The notes: generated from the letters alone by a model not told the origin. A stretch of 64,000 nucleotides of DNA from Flavobacteriales bacterium (GCA_023957375.1 JAMLHB010000001.1:1590245-1654244); one strand, 5' to 3'. Shown: positions 30,022 to 38,954, counted from the first letter of the stretch. Numbers and translations are program-made.

Positions 30022-31325
30022 GGCCGGGCATATTCAAGGACTTCAGGGGCTACACCCTGCCAACCAGCCTCATCGCCGTAGCCGCTCAGGAATCGTTCGT
30101 GCCACACGGAGATGAACGTGCCTTGCACGGCCCGGACCGCATCCACCAATTGCTTGGCGCGGATCACGGCCTCCTGCGGGGTGAGCCGCAGCTTGTACGC
30201 GGGCACGCTGTCCATCACGGCAAAGGGGTGGATGGTGAGCGCGGTGCTTGCCTCAGCCTCCAGGTCGTAAAACGGGTATGGCGTGCAGGTACCGGCGCGG
30301 AACCCCACGGCATCGGCCATGCCCATGCTGTGCTCCTCCCGGATGCCCAACTGTTCCAATGCACGGTAGGTGCCGGGCAGTTTCATGCGCAGGTAGTGCT
30401 GCCGGCTCTGCGTAACGGCAACCCCGGCATGCTCCTCCAAGCGCTGCTTCTCAACGGCCATGCGGGCAAGTGCGTCCGAACTGCCGTACCCGGGATGAAG
30501 GCCGACGGAGGCACGCCGCACGACCTGGCGGAGCACGTCTTGCAGGAAGGGGGACCGCAAGCTGATGGCATGGTCGTACCTGCCCCGGTCCGCAACCAGA
30601 AAATTCACGATGGCCCTGGCTCCTGTTCGCTCGGCCACGTCGAGGAATGCGACATGCACCGCATACGGGTCGGCTTTGGCCCCGGCCAGCACCGCCAAGC
30701 GGTCTCGCACGCGCCCCGGCCTGCCGTGCAGCAGGTCGCGCACGGCGGCACCGGCGCTCCGCCACCATTCGCGGCCCAGGTACATGGCCCCGTTGTCCAC
30801 GTCGAGCGTGGCCGTTTGCATGTACTTCCGGCGCAATGCGGGCACCCGTGGGTCGGCCCGCCTCCAGGCAGCAGCGAGGTGGAGCAGCCACTCATCCACC
30901 ACGGGCCTTTCCAAATAGCCATGCCGCGCGCCATGCAGTTCGCGGGCCAGCGGGCGCCCATGCCCATCACGCGCAGCGAAGTCGTATTCCTCCATCCTTG
31001 AAAGCAGGAAGAACGCAGCGGAAAAGGGATCGAAGGAAAGGTGGCCGCCCTTGGTTGGAAAAAGTTGCGGCATCCCTTGGATACTTTCCACACCCGGTTC
31101 CCCCCCCATCAAGCCTGCCTGTTCCAGCAAACCGCAGGGAACCACATGGAACGCGCCTTCCAATGCTTGGTGCCCATAGACCAGCTTGGGCGTTTCCACG
31201 TTGCGGAACGCCTCCGCATCCGGCACTTCTTCCGCCTGCCAACCGGCCATGGTGCCCAGCAGGTGCGCAAGCATGTAACGCGAACGCGGGCCGGGCTGCG
31301 CGATGTGGTAATGAACGTCGGCCAT
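30018..31325 (-). CDS. Polysaccharide deacetylase-family protein (DUF7033 plus NodB-like)
   Basis: Protein of 435 residues. About residues 1-130 match the N-terminal domain often fused to Bacteroidota deacetylases (RYMLAHLLGTMAGWQ, FDPFSAAFFLLSRMEEY). The catalytic half begins with TLDVDNGAMYLG, whose aspartates 175 and 177 fit NodB motif 1, followed by the metal-binding SVGLHPGYGS (motif 2 variant) and VGFRAGTCTPYPFYD (motif 3). It would remove N- or O-acetyl groups from a polysaccharide. The lack of a signal peptide points to a cytoplasmic lipid-linked or nucleotide-linked substrate. The start is the ATG at 31325, just after a TACCTTGC box (31344-31337). Confidence 0.8.
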   Translation of the reverse strand: MADVHYHIAQPGPRSRYMLAHLLGTMAGWQAEEVPDAEAFRNVETPKLVYGHQALEGAFHVVPCGLLEQAGLMGGEPGVESIQGMPQLFPTKGGHLSFDPFSAAFFLLSRMEEYDFAARDGHGRPLARELHGARHGYLERPVVDEWLLHLAAAWRRADPRVPALRRKYMQTATLDVDNGAMYLGREWWRSAGAAVRDLLHGRPGRVRDRLAVLAGAKADPYAVHVAFLDVAERTGARAIVNFLVADRGRYDHAISLRSPFLQDVLRQVVRRASVGLHPGYGSSDALARMAVEKQRLEEHAGVAVTQSRQHYLRMKLPGTYRALEQLGIREEHSMGMADAVGFRAGTCTPYPFYDLEAEASTALTIHPFAVMDSVPAYKLRLTPQEAVIRAKQLVDAVRAVQGTFISVWHERFLSGYGDEAGWQGVAPEVLEYARP

Positions 31326-31377
31326 GCGGGGCTTGCGCAAGGTACGCACGAAGCAAGGCCGGGCTGCCGGGCTGCGG

Positions 31378-32529
31378 TTAGCGGCCCAAAAGGTGCATGC
31401 AAATGGCCTCGGCCGCGTGCCCATCGCCGAAGATGGGCGGGCACCGGGGCACGCCGTGGCTGAGGAAATCGGCGGCGGCCCGGGCAATGGTGGCGGGATC
31501 GGCATCAGCCAGCACGGCCTGGCCCTGTTCCACCAGTTCCACCCATTCGGTCTCCGGGCGCAACACCACCGCGGGTTTTCCAAAGAAGTAGGCCTCCTTC
31601 TGGACCCCGCCGCTGTCGGTGATCACCAGCTTGGCGCCGCGCTCCAGGGCGATCATGTCCAGGAACCCCACGGGTGGAAGCAGATGGAAGCCCGGTTCGG
31701 CGGCAATGGCGCGTTGCAAGCCGCCTTCAAGCAAGATGCCCATCATTTTGCGGGTGCGGGGGTGCACCGGTAGCACGATGGGCAGGCGATGGGTGCGGTG
31801 CATGTCCAGCAAGGCACCGAAGATGGCATTGATCCGTGCGGCATCATCGGTATTGTGATCCCGGTGCACCGTGGCCAGGATGAAGCCGCCGGGCTGCAAC
31901 GCTACCTCTTTCAACAGGGTGGACCTTTGGGCGGCCAGCTCGGCGAAGCGCATGCTGTTGTCGTACATCACGTCGCCGCTGGCCACCACATGGGGCCTGT
32001 TTGCCGTGGCCGGCGCGTTGATCTCCGCCGGAAAACCCTCGTGCACCAGGTTGCGCACGGCGGTGTCCGTGGGGCAGAACAGCCACGTGCTGCAGTGGTC
32101 GCACACAATGCGGTTGACCTCCTCGGGCATGGCCTTGTTGAACGAGCGCAGGCCCGCCTCCACGTGGGCCACCGGGATGTGGAGCTTGGCGGCCGCCACG
32201 GCCCCGGCCAGGGTGCTGTTGGTGTCGCCGTACAGCAGCACGGCATCGTACTTGCCGCTTTGCAGTTCCTTCTCGACGCCCTCGATCATGCGCGCGGTTT
32301 GCACGCCGTGCGCCCCGCTGCCCACACCGAGGTCGATGTCCGCGCGCGGGATGCCGAGCTCGTCGAAGAACACCTGCGACATGTTGCTGTCGTAGTGCTG
32401 GCCCGTGTGCAGCAAGGTTTCGGCGATCCGCCCCTGGAAGACCGTTCGCACGGCATGGCTGATGGCGGCAGCCTTGATGATCTGCGGGCGGGCGCCAATG
32501 ATGGTAAGGACCTGCAGCGGGTTGGCCAT
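31378..32529 (-). CDS. wecB: UDP-N-acetylglucosamine 2-epimerase (non-hydrolysing)
   Basis: Interconverts UDP-GlcNAc and UDP-ManNAc, supplying ManNAc for surface polysaccharides. The 383-residue protein carries the family motifs VLTIIGARPQIIKAA, LLHTGQHYDSNMSQVFF, VHGDTNST-like LLYGDTNSTLAG, VAHVEAGLRSFNKAMPEEVNRI, and DSGGVQKEAYFFGKPAVVLRPETEW. UDP-ManNAc is the donor of WecG/TagA glycosyltransferases, and one is encoded at 34967-35740, so the two probably serve the same EPS. The start at 32529 is fixed by the N-terminal motif. It lies 2 bases after radC. Confidence 0.93.
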   Translation of the reverse strand: MANPLQVLTIIGARPQIIKAAAISHAVRTVFQGRIAETLLHTGQHYDSNMSQVFFDELGIPRADIDLGVGSGAHGVQTARMIEGVEKELQSGKYDAVLLYGDTNSTLAGAVAAAKLHIPVAHVEAGLRSFNKAMPEEVNRIVCDHCSTWLFCPTDTAVRNLVHEGFPAEINAPATANRPHVVASGDVMYDNSMRFAELAAQRSTLLKEVALQPGGFILATVHRDHNTDDAARINAIFGALLDMHRTHRLPIVLPVHPRTRKMMGILLEGGLQRAIAAEPGFHLLPPVGFLDMIALERGAKLVITDSGGVQKEAYFFGKPAVVLRPETEWVELVEQGQAVLADADPATIARAAADFLSHGVPRCPPIFGDGHAAEAICMHLLGR

Positions 32530-32531
32530 GG

Positions 32532-33245
32532 TCAGTGTAGTTGTCCGTTGTCCGCGAAGCTGTAGTAGCCCTCGGAGGTAATGATCAAATGGTCCTGCAC
32601 CAGAATGTCCAGCATGCGTCCGCCTTCCACCAGCTTGCGGGTAAGCCGGATGTCCTCCTCGCTGGGGCGCAGCTGCCCACTGGGGTGGTTGTGCGCCACC
32701 ACGATGCAGGAGGCGCTTTTCTCCAGGGCGTGCTGGAAGATGATCTTCGGGTCGGCCACGGTGCCATGCACGCCTCCGCTGCTCACCTGTCGTTTTTCCA
32801 ACAGGCGCAAGCCGCGATCGAGCAGCAGCATCCAAAACTCCTCGCGCCCCAGCCCGCTCAGGTGGGCGCGCAGCTCTTCGTAGGCCAGCGTGCTGGTGTG
32901 GATCCGGGGTCGTTCGCTTGCGCTCCGGGAACGCCTGCGCAGGCCCAGCTCCAAGGCTGCCACGATGCTCAGTGCCTTGGCTTCTCCCACGCCGTGGTGC
33001 TTCATCAGCTCGGCGGGGCGGAGCCCGGCAAGCCAGTCGATGTCATTGCCCACTTGCCCCAACAGCTGCCGCGCCAAGTCCAGGGCGCTTAGCTCACGGG
33101 TACCCGAACGCAGCAGGATGGCCACCAATTCAGCATCGGACAGGGCTTTCGCGCCTTGGCTGAGCAGGCGCTCGCGAGGCCTGTCAGCCTTGTCCCAGTC
33201 GCTGATCTTCAGTCGTCCGGCTGTCTTGCCTTCCCGTTCTTCCAT
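32532..33245 (-). CDS. radC: RadC-family JAMM/MPN domain protein
   Basis: A 237-residue protein of the RadC group. The N-terminal helix-hairpin-helix region (PRERLLSQGAKALSDAELVAILLRSG; LMKHHGVGEAKALSIVAALE) is followed by the JAMM metal site, with glutamate in GREEFWMLLLD and the motif VVAHNHPSGQLRPSEEDI. The family's biochemical role is unsettled; the historic DNA repair name is probably misleading. The start is the ATG at 33245 (MEEREGK), because the frame upstream overlaps the rpsT terminator zone. It appears to be first in the transcript with wecB. Confidence 0.92.
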   Translation of the reverse strand: MEEREGKTAGRLKISDWDKADRPRERLLSQGAKALSDAELVAILLRSGTRELSALDLARQLLGQVGNDIDWLAGLRPAELMKHHGVGEAKALSIVAALELGLRRRSRSASERPRIHTSTLAYEELRAHLSGLGREEFWMLLLDRGLRLLEKRQVSSGGVHGTVADPKIIFQHALEKSASCIVVAHNHPSGQLRPSEEDIRLTRKLVEGGRMLDILVQDHLIITSEGYYSFADNGQLH

Positions 33246-33287
33246 CCGGCGGCAAAGATGCCATCTATCGGGGATCGTCAGGCATGG

Positions 33288-33322
33288 CCCCAAAATAGGA
33301 ACAGGCCCGGTGGGGCCTGTTC
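33288..33322 (-). terminator. rpsT terminator
   Basis: On the minus strand AACAGGCCC pairs with GGGCCTGTT around a 4-base loop (33300-33321), followed by CCTATTTTGG. It lies 22 bases past the rpsT stop. Confidence 0.85.
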
Positions 33323-33343
33323 ATCCATTGCCTGCGGTACCGG

Positions 33344-33598
33344 TCACTTCAGCCCGGCAACGTGCTTGGTGAGGCTCCCCTTGAGATTGGAGGCCTTGTT
33401 CTTGTGGATGATGTTGTTCTTGGCCAGCTTGTCCAACATGCCCTGCACTTTGGGGAGCAGCTCTTCAGCTTCCTTCTTGGTGCTCAGCGCACGCAGGTTG
33501 CGCACGGCATTGCGCGCGGTCTTGTGCTGGTAGCGGTTGCGCTCGTTGCGCGTTTCCGTTTGGCGGATCCGCTTGATGGAGGACTTGTGATTGGCCAT
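33344..33598 (-). CDS. rpsT: 30S ribosomal protein S20
   Basis: Small-subunit ribosomal protein of 84 residues binding the 5' domain of 16S rRNA. The sequence starts [20 protein letters not shown] and continues with the basic helices typical of S20 ([44 protein letters not shown]). The start at 33598 is set by that N-terminus. It is a single-gene unit with a consensus promoter and terminator. Confidence 0.97.
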   Translation of the reverse strand: MANHKSSIKRIRQTETRNERNRYQHKTARNAVRNLRALSTKKEAEELLPKVQGMLDKLAKNNIIHKNKASNLKGSLTKHVAGLK

Positions 33599-33623
33599 GT
33601 TCCTTTTCTCCGAATAGGGCGGC

Positions 33624-33653
33624 AAATATAGCGTTTTACCATGGATGGGCAAG
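33624..33653 (-). promoter_or_regulatory. rpsT promoter, TTG-N19-TATATTTG
   Basis: On the minus strand TTG (33653-33651) and TATATTTG (33631-33624) are spaced by 19 bases; the -7 box ends 25 bases before the ATG, exactly as at rpmH. Confidence 0.8.
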
Positions 33654-33706
33654 GGGGAAATGAAAAAGGACGGATTGCCCGTCCTTTCCCCGGTTGCGCA
33701 CCAGGT

Positions 33707-34861
33707 TCAATAGGCCATTTCGTCCTTCCCGAACATGTTGGTAACCGTCTTGACGATGATCTTCAGGTCCAGTTTGAAGGACCAGTTCTCCAGGTACCAC
33801 ACGTCCAGGTCCACCCGTTTCTCCATCAGTTCGGGGGTGTGGGTTTCGCCCCTGAACCCGCTCACTTGGGCCCAGCCGGTGATGCCCGGCCTAACGAAGT
33901 GGCGCACCATGTATTTGTCGATGATGTCGCGGAACTGGTCGTTGAGCTTGAGCGGGTGCGGGCGCGGGCCCACCACGCTCATTTGGCCCAGGAGCACATT
34001 GAAGAATTGGGGCAGCTCATCCAAGTTGCTCTTGCGCAGAAAGGCACCAACCCGGGTCACACGGGGGTCGTTGCGGGTAGCCTGCTTGCTGTCGGCCTCC
34101 CCGTTCATGCGCATGCTCCGGAACTTGTAGCAGGTGAACTTTTTCTTGCGCTCGCCCAGGCGCACTTGCTTGAAGAAGACCGGCCCCCTGGAAGAGAGTT
34201 TGATCAAGATGGCCAACAAGGGGAACAACCAACTGAACAGCAAGGTGATGACCAGGATGGAAAAGACCAGGTCGAAACTGCGTTTGAGCAGGCGGTTGCC
34301 CCAGCGGTCCAAAGGCTCGTGGCGCAAACGGCTCACGGGCACCGCCCCGTGGAAGGTCAGGTCGGTGGTTTGCACCACGGGCACGAAGCTGTCCGGGCCC
34401 GGGATCACTCGGAACCGGATGGTGTTGCGTTCGCAAAACTCCATGAGGCCGGTGATCTCCTCGCGGTAGCTGCCCGGCAGTGCGCAGTAGAGAATATCGA
34501 TCCGGTTTTGGATGGCATAGGCCTTGGCAGCCTCAATATTGCCCAACTGGCGGTCGCCCAACGGGCCGGCCAACTTTTGGTCATGGAAGACCCCCCGGAA
34601 CCGGTATCCCCGCACCGTCTGGTCATCGCAGTACTGCATGATCTCCTCGGCTGCGGGCCCGTCGCCCACGATCACCAGATCCTTCACCGGGGTAAGCGGT
34701 TCCATGGCCATCACGCGGTTCAATCCATGTTGCACATGGTGCATTTGCTGCCTGCCGGAGCGGAGCAGGGTGGATAACTCCTGGTTAAGCTCGGTCCGCA
34801 GCGTACGGTGCGCAGGCTTCAATTCGTGCACGGCAAGGAATTGTGTGTCGATCTTCTCCAT
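33707..34861 (-). CDS. Polyprenyl-phosphate sugar-1-phosphate transferase, WcaJ-like without N-terminal membrane domain
   Basis: Initiates polysaccharide synthesis by moving a sugar-1-phosphate from a nucleotide sugar to undecaprenyl phosphate. The catalytic part (about residues 188-384) is complete: membrane re-entrant helix [31 protein letters not shown], and the catalytic Asp-Glu in [15 protein letters not shown] followed by VVGPRPHP. A Rossmann-like region (about 58-170, [16 protein letters not shown]) is also present. The four transmembrane helices that precede it in WcaJ/WbaP are absent; the protein starts MEKIDTQF. A promoter just upstream (34905-34936) argues that this is the natural gene. 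It is the last gene of the second EPS arm. Confidence 0.88.
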   Translation of the reverse strand: MEKIDTQFLAVHELKPAHRTLRTELNQELSTLLRSGRQQMHHVQHGLNRVMAMEPLTPVKDLVIVGDGPAAEEIMQYCDDQTVRGYRFRGVFHDQKLAGPLGDRQLGNIEAAKAYAIQNRIDILYCALPGSYREEITGLMEFCERNTIRFRVIPGPDSFVPVVQTTDLTFHGAVPVSRLRHEPLDRWGNRLLKRSFDLVFSILVITLLFSWLFPLLAILIKLSSRGPVFFKQVRLGERKKKFTCYKFRSMRMNGEADSKQATRNDPRVTRVGAFLRKSNLDELPQFFNVLLGQMSVVGPRPHPLKLNDQFRDIIDKYMVRHFVRPGITGWAQVSGFRGETHTPELMEKRVDLDVWYLENWSFKLDLKIIVKTVTNMFGKDEMAY

Positions 34862-34904
34862 TTCAGCGGCTCAGCAAGCTGCCCCCATTTTGGTAACAGG
34901 GAGC

Positions 34905-34936
34905 CAAATGTAGTGCTTCGTCGAAACCTTTGTCAA
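34905..34936 (-). promoter_or_regulatory. Promoter of the WcaJ-like gene, TTG-N21-TACATTTG
   Basis: On the minus strand TTG (34936-34934) and TACATTTG (34912-34905) are separated by 21 bases; the -7 box ends 43 bases before the ATG at 34861. It lies in the 105-base gap after the WecG/TagA gene. Confidence 0.65.
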
Positions 34937-34966
34937 GTTCGTCGAAAAAATAGCCCATCCGTCCGA

Positions 34967-35740
34967 TCAATCCCCCTTGGACTTCTTTGCGCGGGGCTTC
35001 CAGATCTCCCCGAACACCATCCAGATGAACGCGGTGTTGGTGAGGATATAACGCTTCCAAAGCCGTCGCGGTTCCAAGGCGAGGCGGTAAAGCCACTCCA
35101 AGGAAGCTTTGCGCATCCAACGGGGTGCGCGCTTGTCCACCCCGGCATACAGCAGGAAGGCGCCGCCCACCCCCAGCATCACCGCCGGCACCCGGCCCTT
35201 CATACTGGCCATCCATCGTTCCTGTTTGGGGCAGCCCAGGCTCACCAGTACAATGTGGGCTCCGCTCGCGACAATGCGATCCACTTCCTCCTCCCGCTCC
35301 TGGCTGCTGGTCGGCCTGAAGGGCGGCGACCAGGTTCCCGCGATCTTCAACTTGGGAAAGTCCACGGCGGCACGTTGCACGATCTTCTCCAGCACGTGGG
35401 GCTGGCCGCCATGCAGGAAAACGCTTAGACCCTGCTCCTCGGCGGCGGCCATCACAGCGGGCATCAGGTCGTTGCCTGCCACGCGCTCCTGCTTCAAGTT
35501 GTTGAAGCGGTTCAGGCTGTACAGGATGGGCATGCCATCGGCCGTGGCGATGTCCGCACCGTTCACAACGGCCATGAACTCCGGATCGGCCCGGGCCTCC
35601 ATGCACATGTGCACGTTCACGCAGCACACGTAGGAGGAGCGGTGCGCGCTCCCCAAGCGGATCATGGCTGCCACTTGTTCACCAAAGCTGCCCGTGGAGA
35701 TGCCCATGCCGAACACGCCGGCTTTCCGTGGTATGCTCAT
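34967..35740 (-). CDS. WecG/TagA/CpsF family glycosyltransferase (GT26)
   Basis: Transfers a sugar, commonly ManNAc or ManNAc-uronate, to a lipid-linked first sugar. The 257-residue protein shows the family features: CVNVHMCMEARADPEFMAVVNGADIATADGMP (aspartate of the active site), LFLHGG-type stretch VFLHGGQPHVLEK, IVLVSLGCPKQERWM and VMLGVGGAFLLYAGVDKRAP. The C-terminus is basic, suggesting peripheral membrane attachment. With wecB (31378-32529) making UDP-ManNAc, a ManNAc-containing second residue is a reasonable prediction. Its ATG overlaps the SDR gene stop by 4 bases. Confidence 0.9.
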   Translation of the reverse strand: MSIPRKAGVFGMGISTGSFGEQVAAMIRLGSAHRSSYVCCVNVHMCMEARADPEFMAVVNGADIATADGMPILYSLNRFNNLKQERVAGNDLMPAVMAAAEEQGLSVFLHGGQPHVLEKIVQRAAVDFPKLKIAGTWSPPFRPTSSQEREEEVDRIVASGAHIVLVSLGCPKQERWMASMKGRVPAVMLGVGGAFLLYAGVDKRAPRWMRKASLEWLYRLALEPRRLWKRYILTNTAFIWMVFGEIWKPRAKKSKGD

Positions 35741-36756
35741 GGGCTTGGTGCCACCTGCTTTTGGCGCGTATCGATCAGGGTGGGTTTCACCGCATTGCGA
35801 CTTTCATTGTCATACCAATCCACCATGGCCCGGGCTCCCTGTTCCAAGGTCCACGGTGCTTTGCCCAAGGCTGCTTCGGTCCGGTCCATCGGGGTGATGT
35901 AATCCGTGGTCATACTGCGGAACCGCCCGCTGGTGATCGGGAATGGAAGTTGCACACCCTTGAGCACATCACCGCACATGGCCATGGACTTCACGATCCA
36001 GGTGGGGATGTAACGCACCGGCTTGCCCACCAGTGCTTGAGAAATGGCCTCCACCCACTGGCGCAGGTCCAACGGCGGGTCGCCGACATAGAACACCTTG
36101 CCATGCACCTCGGCATCGGGCACCTCCAGTAGGCGGCCGATCTGCCACACCACGTTGCCCACATACCCGTAGGAACGGATCACACGGCCTTTGCCGGGGT
36201 GAAAATACAAGCCCTTGCGCATGACCTTGAAGAGCACATCGCGGTAACGCAGGCTCCAAGGCCCCCAAATGGTGGTGGGCCGGATGATGCTCCATGTGCA
36301 CGGCAGATCGGCCTGCCTCACGGCCATTTCACACCGCCGCTTGGTTTCACCGTAAAGGGTGAAGGGCTTAAAGTCGAGATCGTCCTTGGGTTGGTAACCC
36401 GCTTCACAAACGAACTGGGTGCTGGTGATGATGACCCGTTGCAACCCATCCGCCGCCTTGATGGATTCCAACAAAAGCGCCGTGCCTTCATGATTCTGCC
36501 GGTACGCGTCGAGGTCATCCTGCACATCGGTGTCCGTGCGGGCCGCCAAATGCACCAAATGAGTGGGCCTGAACTCGGCGATCCAGCGGTCGGTGGCTGA
36601 GCGGTCCATGATGTTCCACTCGCGCCACCATGGCCTGTGGGCAGCTTTCAGCGGTGGGTTCCAGTCCAGGTTGAGCACTTCCCAGCCTTGGTCCAAGGCG
36701 GATTGCACCAAGTTGGTGCCAATGAACCCGGATCCCCCGGTGACAAGCAATCTCAT
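35737..36756 (-). CDS. NAD(P)-dependent sugar epimerase/dehydratase (extended SDR)
   Basis: Protein of 339 residues. The start is the ATG at 36756, where MRLLVTGGSGFIGTNLV gives the nucleotide-binding motif; the frame is open for 47 more codons into the GT4 gene without homology. The substrate side shows HLAARTD, SSTQFV-like ITSTQFVCEAGYQ, and the catalytic YGETK (Tyr-x3-Lys). The fold belongs to the group of nucleotide-sugar 4-epimerases, dehydratases and reductases. Which sugar is modified cannot be told. It sits between a GT4 and the GT26 gene in one transcript, consistent with donor supply for the EPS. Confidence 0.85.
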   Translation of the reverse strand: MRLLVTGGSGFIGTNLVQSALDQGWEVLNLDWNPPLKAAHRPWWREWNIMDRSATDRWIAEFRPTHLVHLAARTDTDVQDDLDAYRQNHEGTALLLESIKAADGLQRVIITSTQFVCEAGYQPKDDLDFKPFTLYGETKRRCEMAVRQADLPCTWSIIRPTTIWGPWSLRYRDVLFKVMRKGLYFHPGKGRVIRSYGYVGNVVWQIGRLLEVPDAEVHGKVFYVGDPPLDLRQWVEAISQALVGKPVRYIPTWIVKSMAMCGDVLKGVQLPFPITSGRFRSMTTDYITPMDRTEAALGKAPWTLEQGARAMVDWYDNESRNAVKPTLIDTRQKQVAPSP

Positions 36757-36760
36757 CCGT

Positions 36761-37903
36761 TCAGTTCGATCGTGTTGCGGCCAATAGGGCCGCCTCCATG
36801 TTCTGCCAAAACCGCTCCAAGGTGAAATGCGCTGCAAAGATGTTCCGTCCCTCCTTGCCCATGCGGTCGCGCAGTGCAGCATCCTGCAGCAGGTCAAGCA
36901 AGCGGTCGGCCAAGGCTGCCGGGTCTTTCACCGGAACCAGAAAACCGTTCACCCCGTCCTGTACCACGGACGGGATCCCGCGCCAATGGGTGGTCACCAC
37001 CGGTTTGGCGAATTGCATGGCCTCCAACAGGACCAACCCGAAACTCTCCGCTTCAAAATGACTTGGGAAGCAAAAGATATCGCAGGCTGCAAAGGATTCC
37101 AACTTCTCCTGGTCGCGCCGCACACCCAACAGGGTGATGCGCCCCTGTAAACCGTGGCGGGTGATAAAGTCCATGCATTCCTTCTCGTAGGCACGATCAC
37201 CCCAACGGCCCATCAGCTCCAGCCGCGCATCGGCACCGGCAGCAACCACCCGGCGGAACGCTTCCAACAGGATGCCTACGCCCTTTGAAGGAATGAGCAC
37301 CCCCGTGAACAGGATCACCAGGGGCGAGCCTGGACTGGCGGCATGTTCCGCCACGGTGCCGCGGGCGTCTGGTATGCCATTGGGCACCACCACCTCCTGC
37401 CTTGCGCCAAGGAGCTTGCCGTCCTCGGGGTTTTGCGGTGCGGTGCGAATGGCCATGGCCGCATTGCGGTAGGCGAGATCGAAGAAGGGACGCAGCAGGG
37501 CGGGCAGCTGCTCCCTGAAGGAGGATACGCCGCCAGCATGAAAATGGAAAACGGTCCACTTGAACAACCACCGCGTGGCGCAGAGAAAGACCATGTCGCG
37601 CAGCACCGGCACCCGGTTCGGGCCGCTCGGCGGGTAGTACATCAAGGGGGTGCGATAGCGGAACCGGGCACGCCATACCTGTAGGATGGTGGTGATCAGC
37701 ACCCACACCTTTCCGATGGAAAAGCGGCCCACGCTGTCCATATCAGCGGAATACTGCAGGCGCACATGGAAAAAGCGGAGCCGAACGGGCTCATGCCGGA
37801 GCAGGGCCTCGATCATCATGGCCTGGCCGCCGAAGGGCGGAGGCGTTTGGCCCACCACCAATACATGCAAGAGCCCGTCCGAAGGCAGAGTCCGTTTCGT
37901 CAT
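36761..37903 (-). CDS. Glycosyltransferase family 4
   Basis: Retaining GT-B glycosyltransferase of 380 residues. The N-terminal half starts LHVLVVGQTPPPFGGQAMM; the C-terminal half has LVILFTGVLIPSKGVGILLEAF and the donor-binding motif FCFPSHFEAESFGLVLLEAM, with the two glutamates of the E-x7-E pattern, then the GIPSVVQDGVNGFLV segment. The start is the ATG at 37903 (MTKRTL). The stop lies 4 bases before the SDR gene. Donor and acceptor are unknown; it most likely extends the EPS repeat unit on the cytoplasmic face. Confidence 0.9.
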   Translation of the reverse strand: MTKRTLPSDGLLHVLVVGQTPPPFGGQAMMIEALLRHEPVRLRFFHVRLQYSADMDSVGRFSIGKVWVLITTILQVWRARFRYRTPLMYYPPSGPNRVPVLRDMVFLCATRWLFKWTVFHFHAGGVSSFREQLPALLRPFFDLAYRNAAMAIRTAPQNPEDGKLLGARQEVVVPNGIPDARGTVAEHAASPGSPLVILFTGVLIPSKGVGILLEAFRRVVAAGADARLELMGRWGDRAYEKECMDFITRHGLQGRITLLGVRRDQEKLESFAACDIFCFPSHFEAESFGLVLLEAMQFAKPVVTTHWRGIPSVVQDGVNGFLVPVKDPAALADRLLDLLQDAALRDRMGKEGRNIFAAHFTLERFWQNMEAALLAATRSN

Positions 37904-37923
37904 GATAAACTCCGCGCTGGTTG

Positions 37924-38916
37924 TTACCAATAGCACCCACCTTCCACCTGCGCGGCCTTGGCCGGTGTTTCATCGGGGCCCGGGCGCACCCAGTGCTCGT
38001 TGATCAGCGGGTGGCCTTCCCATCGCTTCCCGAGGATCCCGAACAGGATCTGCGTAGCGCCCCCCAGGTGGATGGCCTTTCTGCCCTGCCGCTTGATGTG
38101 CGCCGCCAGTGGCAGGCCATACGCCCCGCACCCGAGTATGGCCACGTCGTAATCGGCCTTGTCGATCTGTTCCTTCATGTGGTCTAAGGCGTGGAACCAC
38201 GTGGGGAAAGGTGAAGGCGTATTGGCGATGGTCTGCACCGCCTTCACGGTCCTCAGCTCGAAATCCGGGAGAATGCGCTTGTCCTTGAACAACAGGTGGC
38301 GCTTGCGGAACTGGCTTTGGATGGATTTTTCATAGGGATGGACCACGAGCACCTTTTTCCCTGCGAGAGCACTGCTCCATGGATCGGCATGGAGATACGG
38401 TTCGAGGTCGGGCAGCGGCACTTTCACTGCATTCTTCAGTTGGTCGGCCAAGAACCATTCCTGCCGGTAGCACGTGCCCAAAATGTCGATCAACGGGATG
38501 TCCGCCAACATCCGTTCGGCAAAGCCTGCCAGGGCTTCCTCGGTGGCAGGAAAAAATCCCGCGTTGTTGGGCATGCTCTCAAACGTGTCCGGTTCCCAAC
38601 CGTAGGAGTGGAACCGCCCGGTGATATACCCCAAATGGTTGATCAGGTTGGGCTTGCGTCCGGCGAGCATGCCCACATGGTTCATGACGGCATTGAGCTC
38701 CACCACGCCTATGCGCGAGACCATCAAGGGAGCCGGTGCCTCCAATTTTTCGCGGATCAGGTCCGAGGCCTGCTGCCCATGGACCTTCGCCCCGTCAAAC
38801 GTGTATGCAAACCGTGATGCGCCTGGCAGCAGTTTGGACCACACCTTCCTTCCGAAGTTCAATACTTGCAATGTTCCCGGCGAAGGCTGCCCGGCGGCCC
38901 GTTTGCTCATGTGCAT
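37924..38916 (-). CDS. GT-D-fold-like protein of the EPS locus, 330 aa
   Basis: Soluble protein found in polysaccharide loci. About residues 60-75 have PLMVSRIGVVELNAV, resembling the (S/A)RxGxxEL start of GT-D fold (DUF1792-like) glycosyltransferases. The C-terminal part has KKVLVVHPYEKSIQSQF and then DVAILGCGAYGLPLAAHIKR and KAIHLGGATQILFGILGKRW, a highly characteristic stretch that I have seen in proteins annotated as hypothetical in EPS clusters. If GT-D assignment is right, it would transfer a hexose; otherwise it may be a helper protein. It is the first gene of the second minus-strand arm, followed after 20 bases by the GT4. Confidence 0.65.
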   Translation of the reverse strand: MHMSKRAAGQPSPGTLQVLNFGRKVWSKLLPGASRFAYTFDGAKVHGQQASDLIREKLEAPAPLMVSRIGVVELNAVMNHVGMLAGRKPNLINHLGYITGRFHSYGWEPDTFESMPNNAGFFPATEEALAGFAERMLADIPLIDILGTCYRQEWFLADQLKNAVKVPLPDLEPYLHADPWSSALAGKKVLVVHPYEKSIQSQFRKRHLLFKDKRILPDFELRTVKAVQTIANTPSPFPTWFHALDHMKEQIDKADYDVAILGCGAYGLPLAAHIKRQGRKAIHLGGATQILFGILGKRWEGHPLINEHWVRPGPDETPAKAAQVEGGCYW

Positions 38917-38926
38917 GCTTTGCGCG

Positions 38927-38954
38927 TAAAGTTAGGAACGGGTGACCCACCCAA
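38927..38954 (-). promoter_or_regulatory. Possible promoter of the GT-D/GT4/SDR/GT26 arm
   Basis: On the minus strand TTG (38954-38952) and TAACTTTA (38934-38927) are 17 bases apart; the -7 box differs from TAnnTTTG in its last base. It ends 10 bases before the ATG at 38916. Confidence 0.4.
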
